Positions 13,301-22,001 of a DNA stretch of 64,000 bases are shown here, piece after piece. Source of the DNA: Nomia melanderi (taxonomy: Eukaryota; Arthropoda; Insecta; Hymenoptera; Halictidae); the NCBI RefSeq assembly GCF_051020985.1, contig NC_135000.1, positions 23,032,784 to 23,096,783 of the forward strand. The letters run 5' to 3'. Both the position numbers and the translations under genes were made by a program. Within the stretch, counting starts at the first letter, position 1, and each line of letters opens with the position of its first letter. The notes beneath the pieces were generated by a model. That model ran no database searches. It saw nothing but the letters and a program-made list of their open reading frames with translations, and was not told the DNA's origin.

Positions 13301-15162
13301 CATTTATATGGCAACGGGGCCAGCGGTAACGGCGTGCCAGGGGTTTGGTAGGAAGACGAGGGGCGAGGGCAGGGGTTGTCGCCACTCAGGGGTACGGAGG
13401 AAATCAGGATAATTGTTAACAATTAGCTTAATCAACCTCGAGAGCAAGCTTTTGTTGGGTGGTTCTGATACGGCTGGCTAGGGTTCTCATGCGTTGCTGG
13501 CGTATTTTCTTCCGAGAAATAATTCGATGATTTCGCGCGACAATTGTTCCCTTAATGCGCCCTGGCAAAAGAGAGGGGCTTTTTTTCTAAAGCACACAGT
13601 AAAATCTTTCGCAATAAGTTACGCTCGTTATTTCGCTCGCTTTGTTTTCATTTATTTCTAATATTTCTTTTTACACGGCAATCATGTAGCGATACTCAGC
13701 ATTGATGTTTCTTCTTTTCCAGGTCTGGTTTCAAAACAGGCGCGCGAAATGGCGTAAGAAAGAAAAGGCGCTCGGCAGAGACACCAGTTTCATGCACGTG
13801 GAACAGAGCGGTGAGTGCAGATCAAGATTTCATAATTACGAACCATGTTCGACCGTGCTCAAAGGCCAGCGGTCTGAACCTTCGCGGTTTGCACGGCGGA
13901 AATCAGGAATTTTTCCGATTCCCAGTCCGTTCGCGACGACGACGAACCGCGTGGCATGTTTGTTAATATACCAGCAGACGAGGCGCGAGAAACGTTACGA
14001 AGGGTAGATGCAATCGACGCCAATTACATCTAATTTCAGTGCCGGCCATCGTGGCCATCGCATGCGAGTGAAGCGCAACGGAAGCTTGACCGTTTAATTT
14101 TTCATGAAAGCCGGACTCCCAGCGCTTCGTGAAACCTACCCCCATATATATCCCCTGGACAAGCGAATGATTTTCTTCAAAATTTACTTCCTACATCAAT
14201 AGTCACCCGACAAAGAACCTTCCGCTTCACCTTACTTCGAATCTCCTAATCACCCACCAATACCAAACAGAAACTTAACTAAAAGAGATTCAGTGCACTG
14301 AACAATTGCTATTTACCATTCTCCCAATCTATCCAGAATCTTTCGCCCACTCAACTCTTCATCCCACTCTATTCAATTTCCGTCACACACAACGCAGCCT
14401 AGCACAAACGGGTCCAGTAATCTATAGGCGTCCATGGGACGTCTTCGCGTCACAATAGCCAACAAAACGTGGTAAATAGTAATTAATGTCAGTTTGAGCG
14501 GTGCGCGCGCCCGCAGGCACAGCCAGACCGCAGAGCGTGCCGGCCGGTTTGTCCCCGGGAGGTTGGACCGCAAAGGGCCAACCAGCCATCCGCCGTTCCT
14601 CCCTCCCTCCCGGCCCTGTTTCGACCAGCCAACTACCCCAGCCGCTGAAATTCGCAGAAACAACGAACTAAAATCCCTGCAAAACGGTGTGATTGCAGGT
14701 GTCAACGAGTTGTCCCTTCACGCACGATTACTTCAAACCGCTGGTGGTGTGCCAGGTGCGGACCCATCGGGCGGACCAGCGGGAGCGTTCCCTTGGTTCA
14801 TCCCGCCGGTGTTCCCACCGCCGTGGCCGGCCAGCGCGCCGAAACTGCCCCCGTTGCACGCGATCCTGTCGCAGTATATCGGGCTGCCGCTTCCTCAGAA
14901 CCTGGCGTCGCTCAGCACGGTCCTCCCGGTCGGCCTGAACCCGGCCTCGTCCTTGAACCACGGGAACGTGAACGGGCACACGCTCGGCAGCCACCTACAC
15001 GGGCACCCGTTGAACCTGGGGGTGCAGAGTCTGCCGCAGAACCTCAGTTCGAAGCACGACAAAGAGGAGGACTCGGCCTCGTCGGACGACGAGATCAGGA
15101 GGCAGAGCGCGGAGGTGCTGAGAGTGAAGGCGGAAGAGGTGCTGCGCAAGGTGGACAATTAA
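4261..15162 (+). CDS. hbn: homeobrain (hbn), PRD-like homeobox transcription factor, complete, 4 coding exons
   Basis: The coding sequence joins 4261-4321, 9382-9647, 13723-13810 and 14699-15162; all splice phases agree and give 292 residues ending in TAA. The protein should be a nuclear sequence-specific DNA-binding factor; in Drosophila the family is expressed in the embryonic brain. Seen: an octapeptide/eh1-like motif YSIDQILG at residues 12-19 (a Groucho-type co-repressor contact in related proteins); a homeodomain at residues 64-123 starting with the RKVRRSRTTFTT block typical of hbn and carrying W48, F49, Q50, N51 and R53 (W111 to R116); a proline-rich linker; a block around LHAILSQYIGL resembling the LSQYMGL block of Drosophila Hbn; an acidic stretch (DKEEDSASSDDE); and a weak OAR-like end (SAEVLRVKAEE). 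ATG 4261 is the first ATG in this open frame. The YSIDQILG plus RKVRRSRTTFTT combination favours hbn over Rx, Arx or Pph13. Odd points are G and N at homeodomain positions 21-22. Confidence 0.94.
4322..9381 (+). other. hbn: hbn intron 1
   Basis: This 5060-bp GT–AG intron lies between the octapeptide exon and the homeodomain exon. It contains several TAATTA homeodomain-type core sites, a CT-rich low-complexity stretch (about 7480-7555) and a GA-rich stretch (about 8465-8545). No coding exon of another gene was recognised. Confidence 0.85.
9382..9647 (+). CDS. hbn: hbn coding exon 2, homeodomain positions 1-46
   Basis: The acceptor is TTGTGTTCACAG ending at 9381 and the donor is GTGAGT at 9648. 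The exon completes codon 21 as GAT and encodes residues 22-109: an acidic linker (GGETELGHLSDH) and the homeodomain up to position 46 (EARVQ). Helices 1 and 2 are present with F8, L16 and F20 in place. The break after VQ is the 46/47 intron position of PRD-class homeobox genes. Confidence 0.95.
9648..13722 (+). other. hbn: hbn intron 2 (homeodomain 46/47 intron)
   Basis: This 4075-bp GT–AG intron splits the homeodomain between Q46 and V47. It holds a purine-rich block (11400-11550), a TG-rich block (about 11560-11620), a pyrimidine-rich block (12060-12135) and a 16-bp perfect palindrome with TAAT ends at 13410-13425. Long open frames here (up to 197 codons, minus strand 11798-11205) are low-complexity and look accidental. 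Confidence 0.85.
13723..13810 (+). CDS. hbn: hbn coding exon 3, homeodomain recognition helix
   Basis: The acceptor is CTTCTTTTCCAG ending at 13722 and the donor is GTGAGT at 13811. The exon encodes VWFQNRRAKWRKKEKALG and a short tail ending EQS, plus one base of the next codon. It carries Q50, N51 and R53 of the homeodomain, the residues that read TAAT-type DNA sites. If intron 3 were retained, translation would run to a stop at 14005-14007. Confidence 0.94.
13811..14698 (+). other. hbn: hbn intron 3
   Basis: This 888-bp GT–AG intron ends at a modest acceptor. Its last 200 bases stay open in the hbn frame and contain a stronger pyrimidine tract ending at CCCCAG (14641), a candidate alternative acceptor. 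Confidence 0.75.
14699..15162 (+). CDS. hbn: hbn coding exon 4, C-terminal region and stop
   Basis: The acceptor is GTGTGATTGCAG ending at 14698. The exon begins with the two bases that complete a Gly codon, then VNELSLHARLL, and runs 153 codons to TAA at 15160-15162. It is rich in Pro, Leu, Gly and His, with the LSQYIGL block, an acidic segment and an OAR-like tail (RRQSAEVLRVKAEEVL). The frame stays open upstream to 14494, and a second in-phase acceptor after a strong pyrimidine tract lies at 14640-14641; its use would add 19 residues. The coding sequence is GC-rich at third positions compared with the introns. Confidence 0.88.
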
Positions 15163-15830
15163 CTGTGGAGATGGGACCGCGTAACGTCTGGTTTCTTGTA
15201 AATATTGGGGAATCTGGAGACAGGAGCGGCTGGTCTGAAGGATGTCGATGAGTTGTGGACTGTGATCGTCGCGCGTGCGGGATGTGGTTTCTCATGATGA
15301 TGCGAAGGGAGGACGATAGCGTGTACATTTGTCGAACAGTAGAGGAACTCTAAGAATTTCGTCGGGATCATTTTGGGGGGAGCGCAGGATTGTCTGTCGC
15401 CGCGTGACAATTGAAACTGTTTCGGTGATTAAGAATAGTCATGTTTCGTTTCTAGTTGAGGGTAGATAACGATGAGAAGACTCTTTGAACCGCTGGCGGT
15501 TTTAGTAGAGTGTCTACGAATATCTTATAATTTTCCGATAGGTATCACGATGTAATGATTCGTTTGTGAAGACAATCTATGATTACGCGTTGTAAGCCTG
15601 TTAATACGTAGGGATGACAATACGGTTCGAGGTGTTGTCCGACTTATCGGTTACTTCTAGTAGGATTGCAGGGTTCCGAAGATTGTTTTATTTATTTCGG
15701 GTGTCAACGGTGGACGTGAACGGTTCCAGCTGGACTCGGAGTTTCTTAGAGGACTGTTAAGGTTTATTAGGAATCGCGACGATGATCGGGTCGAACCGTA
15801 GTTGAATAAAAACTTTTGTAATATATATGT
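15163..15830 (+). other. hbn: hbn 3' UTR (predicted)
   Basis: The region after the TAA stop has no further open frame and leads to a canonical AATAAA at 15805-15810, about 645 bases downstream, followed by a T-rich/TG-rich stretch. This suggests a single short 3' UTR. Confidence 0.55.
15805..15810 (+). terminator. hbn: Polyadenylation signal AATAAA, likely for hbn
   Basis: The hexamer AATAAA lies in the context GTTGAATAAAAAC, and a TTTTGTAAT and TGT-rich stretch follows within 30 bases. It is the best sense-strand signal after the hbn stop codon. Confidence 0.55.
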
Positions 15831-18800
15831 ATTATACACAGATCTACGTACATATAAAGACACGTACAATTTCTCCAGTGTACATATGTAGTTAATTAAG
15901 TACGTTAAGAGGAAATATATGATACTACTTGAACATGTTGATGTTTCATTGCTCTCTTTCCACTTGTATCGGTTCGATTGGACATACTTCTTTCAGTTCG
16001 CAGGGAACATTTATTTCAATAGCCTTTATTAACCTCTTCCTTGCTTCTAAAAATACTAGGAAAATCAATTAACCATCCCGAACAAACATGCACCTACCCC
16101 AACAAGTCATCGCTCATTTATCAAAAACGAGATTATCAGGGCAATAAAAAATACCGCTCAACTACACGGAAGCACGAACCGTTACACCGCTCTTAACATT
16201 ACATCAGCAATCCCTATCAGCATTCTCGGCTAATGAACGTATTTTCCCGAAACACCCCGCCCCCGTTCGGCTCAATTCTCCGCTCTGTGAGAACCCGGTT
16301 AATGCGGCGCCGCGCGGCGAAATCGCTTCCGTGTCATTAATCACGAAAAGATTTCGGAGTCGGCGGCGTGGCCGCACAACGATTTCCTGAATTCCGGATT
16401 GTTCGGGGCAGCTGGCGCAGGTCTTTTCTGCCACGGGGGCGACAGCGTGTACGAACGGGTACGTATAGTCGATGGGGGCCGACAATTCGATTCCCACGGA
16501 GTTTTCGGTGTAAACATCAACGGCGGCGTTTAATCGCGCCGTTACCGCCCGTTCTCGACGTCCCGCAGTGGTCTAGAGTGAATTCTCAGCAAGAAAAAAG
16601 TCCACGATTGAAAATAAAATAATATGAACATCAGTAAATGTTCCGTGAGTTATACACGCTACTTAAATGCGTTCTTCTGGCATTAGATCAATCAACAATG
16701 ATGAAAGTGATACTAAACTACATGCTCGAATATATCAGCAAGTTTCAATTTCTCAAATATAATTATATTATATAATAATTCTACCATAAAAACACTATAA
16801 TTCTATTAATTCGATTTTCCTTACGTTCGTCGGCAAATTTGAAATCGTACGGGAAACAGTATTGCGACCAATACAAAAAATGATTTTACAATTCGCCCAT
16901 CCTAATCCGACAGTCTAGATCACTACGCGTCCCCGCGTTTCGTTTCCCACGTGCCCCGGCAGGTACACACGCGCTCCGCTCTTCCCGGTAACACGCACAA
17001 CGGCAATTACAATCCGACCAATTTATCCGCCTTATCAGGAATTTATCGGCCGGGTAAGGACGAGCGACGCGCGACGACACAGACGCGACAATTATCGTTA
17101 TCGTTATTGAACCACCGGCGGACGCTGCACGGCCGAAGCCGGGCAGGGGGCGAGCCGGAGCTAAACCACAGGGAAGTAATTATTGCGCCACCTGCGCCGG
17201 GACGATCGCCGTCGTTCTGACCGCGATAAGATCTCGCCGCGATACCGGCGCGAGTCCAACGGGAAACGTTGCCGGCTCGTTTCCTGGTCGAGGCTTCGCG
17301 GTATAATATTTTCGGCTCGTTTCGATTCCGGCACCGTGGGAGCGCGCCGCCGGGGGTGGCTTTCGTGACGCGCGAGGGTGTCGCCTAATTACCAATGACT
17401 CGCGCGAATTAGGCACGATGATGAATTCCCGGTCCCTCGGGTTTACCTTTATTATTCAGGAGGCGATCGTTTATCGAAAAGTTGTACCGAAAATGGAAAA
17501 TGACGGTTCCTCTTGCGAACGGGGTAAGGACTTATGGATATTAAGTTTCTATCGATTGCGACGTCTGTGTTGATACGAGATATTTAAGAGTAAAGTGAAT
17601 GATTGAAAAATATATATTTCTGTCTGTTTTAAAGGTAGATGTTTGTTTTAAGATTCAGTGACAGTTTATATTATACTCTTATCATTTCAGGATATTTAAA
17701 AGGTGTATTTTTCAATTTCATTTTATAATGGAACATCTAAAATTGACATTAGTGATAGGAAGATATAGAAATAAAGTGTCTCTTTTGCTGAGAATTATCT
17801 GTGATTAGATAATGTTACCTCACCCTACAGTTCGAATTAATTGCATTTTTCTGGTACAGCTTCGGTCGGAAACGCGAAAGTCTGCGGGCAGGAGGAACGG
17901 CCGCGCCGCACTCGAGATACTCCGCAGACATTTTATATTCGCAACATTAGAAAGAGCACGCGCATGCTTTCGAAATTCCGTCCCCCCCGCCGCTCGCGTT
18001 TTAGCTCGACAACCGTGTCGCATAATGCTGTAAAGTTCCGCTAAATGGAACCACTAGAATGAGAAAGAAACGCTCCGGGTCCACTTTTTCCCCCGCTTTC
18101 ATTCACCGTGCCGTATCGTAAGCATTCGCACCTATACCTGTCCGCGCGATGCATTCAGATATCGATGGTCGCCGCGAGTAACACGTAAAAGTCTTCGTCG
18201 AAAGTATCAGCGGCGACCCAACCGACGTTCCCCATTAAATAAACTCTACCCACGAATAAACTCGGGTCCGATGCTTCGAATAAATTATTTCTCGTTCGAA
18301 GAACGCTGTACCCGCCATTTACACGTATACATACACACAAAACGAAAAAGAAAGAGCGTAACGGAAAAATGTCACTATACTTTGCAAAAAGAGCTGCCAA
18401 TTTCAAAGGACTCGCGATGGTGATACACGGTCGCTGTCAAATTGCCAATTACCCGGGGTAGGTCCGAACCCGGAATATGTCCGAATGTAATGAACTTTTA
18501 ATAAACGGTGTATTACAAGAATTTAATAAACGTTTATTATTCGTTGGAATTTAATAGCCGCGTTAAAAGTTCGCGCCGCGTTTTTAGACAGCGGCCGCGG
18601 GAACACAGAAACCACTCGTCCCGTGTGTTGCGGGGCCGCTTCCTTCCTGTTTTATTTTCGCCGCTCGCCACCGCCGCGTAATCATATGTTTTAAGAGGGT
18701 AGTCGCGGGGAGGGTGGTCGCCGAGCCGCGGAAACGGGAGGGAGGCGGCGGTGGTCGAGGGATCAGAGTTGAATACCACTGATCGCGATCGCGACGGCTA

Positions 18801-21052
18801 CGAAGGACAATTAGATTAAAAGCAGCGCCTCTCGCGGCGGCTTGAGATCCATTAGTGCCCATTGTACCACCCCATTTGTACCCCCGACGCACCACCCCCG
18901 TGTGCCGTTACTTCAGCCCCTTCCGCCTTCTCCCCCGAGCGCAGCCACCACCATCTCGAAGCCAGGTACTTATTCTCAATAGTAATATGCTCACTTCATA
19001 CTTCCATCCGCCCCCGCGGCCCCCTCGTCGCGGCCTCACCCTCTTTTCCCGGCTTCGACACCCACGAACACGTCTCTCCCTCTTTCTTCGTCTTTCGCCC
19101 GAGCACGCCGCCTTCCACCCTCTTCCTTCTTCCCTCTTCCATCCGTTCTTCGTCACTTCCCGCCGCCGTCCGTCTCTCTTCCGCCGTTCTTGAGGAGCGG
19201 AAAGTCGCGAGAAGTGGCGCGGTCTGAAAAGATTTCTCCGCTTGTGAAAATCACTAGCTGCTGATACGCGTCCAAGAACACACCGGCATTAATGATACCC
19301 TGAATGACATCAATTAGTCCATCTGCCGTGATAAACCTCCATCGTCGAGATTACTACCTATTCTGCCGTCTTTTCTTCCCCCGCAACCCGCGGCCGAGCA
19401 GACGCCGCGGCGGTGGTAAGTAACTGATCCTCTCCGCGCGCCGCTGCTCCTGTACACTCCTACGGCGTGATCGCAGCGCATAATGTTAACGATGACAAAC
19501 TTCGTTGTATCCTCGAGGGCTGCGAGAATGGCTGCCTCGTCGGATCCGACGATTTCTTTTCCGATTCTCCGCGTCACCCGAGGCGTTCCCTTCTTGGAGA
19601 TTCGTTTTCGGGAATCGCTCGTTCGATCTTGGGATTCTTATCGTTTTTATTCTTGTCTCTTATTGCTTCGGTGATTTCTTCATTATTCAGCAATGACAAG
19701 TACGTTGCACCGTAACAACTGGATCATAGTGACGTGGACTTTTGATCTTCAACCTTTGGACATTCAATTTTCTAGGCATCAGGTACCAAAGCACAATTCA
19801 GTTAGCTGATGCACTAATTCTTATTTAAAGTTCGAAATGCATTGTACTAGAAGCAGTCGGAACTAGGCAGTGAGGCAGGTTTTATATTCTATTCGAGGCA
19901 CTGACCACTTTCACTCCGGTTAGCGCCATTTCGTTGCACCCGGTAGCGCCGTGCTTCTTATATTTTCTTACACATGATATCCTGATCCTTACTCGGGCGT
20001 CCAAGATTAGGACATTTGTACGTTTCAGATATTGGAAGTTATACTTCAGCGTCAGGACACACTGGCTCAACAGCGCATCGCGGTTCAAACTTAATCTCTC
20101 GCGAAAAATTGAATTCCTGGCCAAAGAGATTCTAATTAATCTCTTCCGGCGCAGTATTCTCCCTTCCCGGCGACCGGAATTATTTCATTTTCCCGTTTCT
20201 TTAAGAGCGGCTCGCGTGTTCCCTCCGAGCGTTTAATTGCCGGCCAAGGAATGTGTTGTGCTTGCTCGGGCTCGGAACACGCGCGCCGTTTTCGCGTTCC
20301 TCGTCCGCGAAATTCCTCCTCGTGTTTAAATTGTAGATACAATTTGTAAGCCCCGCCGGTGAACAGGGAGGTGCCTCTTGAAAACAGAGCCGCGATACAA
20401 TGGTAGACCGAGGAATCGGCGTACGAAATGGCACGAAACGATACGATACGAAGCCATGATACGATTGTACTAGGAACTATTTACCTCCGCATTTGCATGC
20501 ATAATCTTTCCCGTATAGTTTTCGGTTGCTCGACGATGCGTTTCAAAGATATTGCACTCGTGGCGTACGCGATTTTTCCGGGGGAAATTATTACTGGAGT
20601 AGGTAAGTTCGGGGGTGCTCAACATTAATTCCGCTTGGAACGTATAATTCATTTACACTCGAAGAATAGTATTCCTTTTACATTAACGCAGATGCAATTG
20701 TAAAAAAAGATTAATAGTAACACGTATACGTATGCACTGGTAAAGATATCTCTTCTAGTGCTCTGAATTTCGAAAATATTCTTAAAAATCAAGCATGAGA
20801 CCAAGTAACAGGTGGAGTTGTCGATGAGCATAGCCTGCTTTGATTTTGATGATTTTCAAATATGTTGTCGGGGACATGATTTCAAATAACTTTTTCCTTT
20901 ATACGTTGTGAACGGAAGACTTTAGTTTTCGAGATAATCACGAAAAACTTTTGCTACTACTACACTGAATTCTGCATACATGAGCCTGTCCGTGAGGGAT
21001 CCAAGCATAACTGTTCTATTCGCCTCTCACGTTACTTCCGTCGGTCTGAGGC
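15831..21052. other. Intergenic DNA; no gene recognised
   Basis: First part of the desert between hbn and Rx. It has AT-rich stretches (16720-16810, 17560-17800) and GC/pyrimidine-rich stretches (18850-19200). The open frames at 18850-19230 overlap each other in a CT-rich tract and look accidental. A palindrome with a TAATTA core lies at 20125-20144. Confidence 0.55.
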
Positions 21053-21286
21053 TTAACACTAGGACTACCAGATGTGTCAAATTGACACATTTCTAAATTC
21101 TTCTTTTCCAATTATTGAAAAAATAATAGATACTTCTCTAAGAAATATCTAAAGAAATTCCAGAAACTTGTTTCAGTAATGCGCAAACTAAGTTTTGATG
21201 ATGGAAGTGTCGATAAATACACTCTTGGGGTTTCTATACAGAAATTTTGAAAAGTGAACTTGATTGCTTGGTAGTTCTAGTGTTAA
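21053..21286. mobile_element. TTAA-flanked MITE, piggyBac-like, about 226 bp
   Basis: A TTAA sits at each end (21053-21056 and 21283-21286). The left end reads TTAACACTAGGACTACCA and the right end, reverse-complemented, reads TTAACACTAGAACTACCA: 17 of 18 bases match. A near-perfect subterminal palindrome (ATGTGTCAA/TTGACACAT, 21072-21090) follows the left end. TTAA duplications with short inverted ends are the mark of piggyBac-superfamily elements. At 226 bp it has no transposase and would have been mobilised in trans. Confidence 0.75.
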
Positions 21287-22001
21287 CACTCCGCAGACCA
21301 TGCCTGAGTTATTTTGGACCCGCCGCGACACGCTCCTCGAGAGCGCACACATTGATGAAAATGTGACGTAGGCGCTGAAGTGTAGGCGTGAGGGCGGTAC
21401 ACAGACAAGAGAAGTCCTTTCGCTGTGTACGTTGCGTGATTTAGTGTGTGTGAGCGATTCGGCAAATTGCACGCTAAAAATGTAAATGCGCGAAACAATG
21501 GGCGGGGCCTCCTTCCACTACAATCAAGGTCCATTAGATGCAGTGGAGAAACAAATGCAAGGCAGTTCTTCATAGAGTCTCAAAGAAGGAAGAGGTGCGT
21601 GCGATGAAGTCAATTCTATTAAAAATTCTATTTGTTATCGTTATTTTATAGGGCTAGACCACTCCCTCCTCCCCTACGAGGACCGCCCTGCTCGGCTAAG
21701 CCCTGCCCTCGTCCGTTTAAACCACTCCTTTCCCCGATAGGCTCCGCCCACTTCCTTCTTGGTTAGCCTCTATCATCCAAGCCCCTCGCTCTTTCATCTA
21801 TACCACGCCCCTGCTCGAATAAGCTCAGCCCCATTAGGCCCCGCACCCGCCCCTCTATGCTCCGCCTCCTTTCCGGTCAGCCCAGCGCCTCTCTAGACCC
21901 TCCTTTCTATGCTCGGGTCCACTCGGCTTCACTCATTAAAAACTGAACACGTTATTAGTTTAAAAAAATCCAAAGAACAGGGTTTAACGCAAGAGGGTTA
22001 A
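21283..22001. mobile_element. Possible second TTAA-flanked element abutting the first
   Basis: The right TTAA of the MITE is followed by TTAACACTCCGC; about 715 bp on, the sequence GCAAGAGGGTTAA ends at 22001, whose reverse complement starts TTAACCCTCTTGC. The outer nine bases match at eight positions, but the similarity then fades, so the pairing is uncertain. It would enclose the pyrimidine-rich array at 21657-21932. Confidence 0.3.
21657..21932. repeat. Degenerate pyrimidine-rich minisatellite-like array
   Basis: About 275 bp of strongly C/T-biased DNA built from recurring words such as GCTCCGCC, CCGCCC and TAAGC, with spacing near 20 bases. The clearest duplication is CTGCTCG..TAAGC at 21688-21701 and 21811-21824. 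Unit boundaries are irregular, so copy number cannot be stated. No match to a known family is recognised. Confidence 0.5.

Noticed and set aside
13811..14007. Extension of hbn exon 3 as a coding exon
   Set aside because: The frame continues 65 codons into intron 3, but a good GTGAGT donor at 13811 and the in-phase exon 4 explain the gene better. At most it is a retained-intron product.
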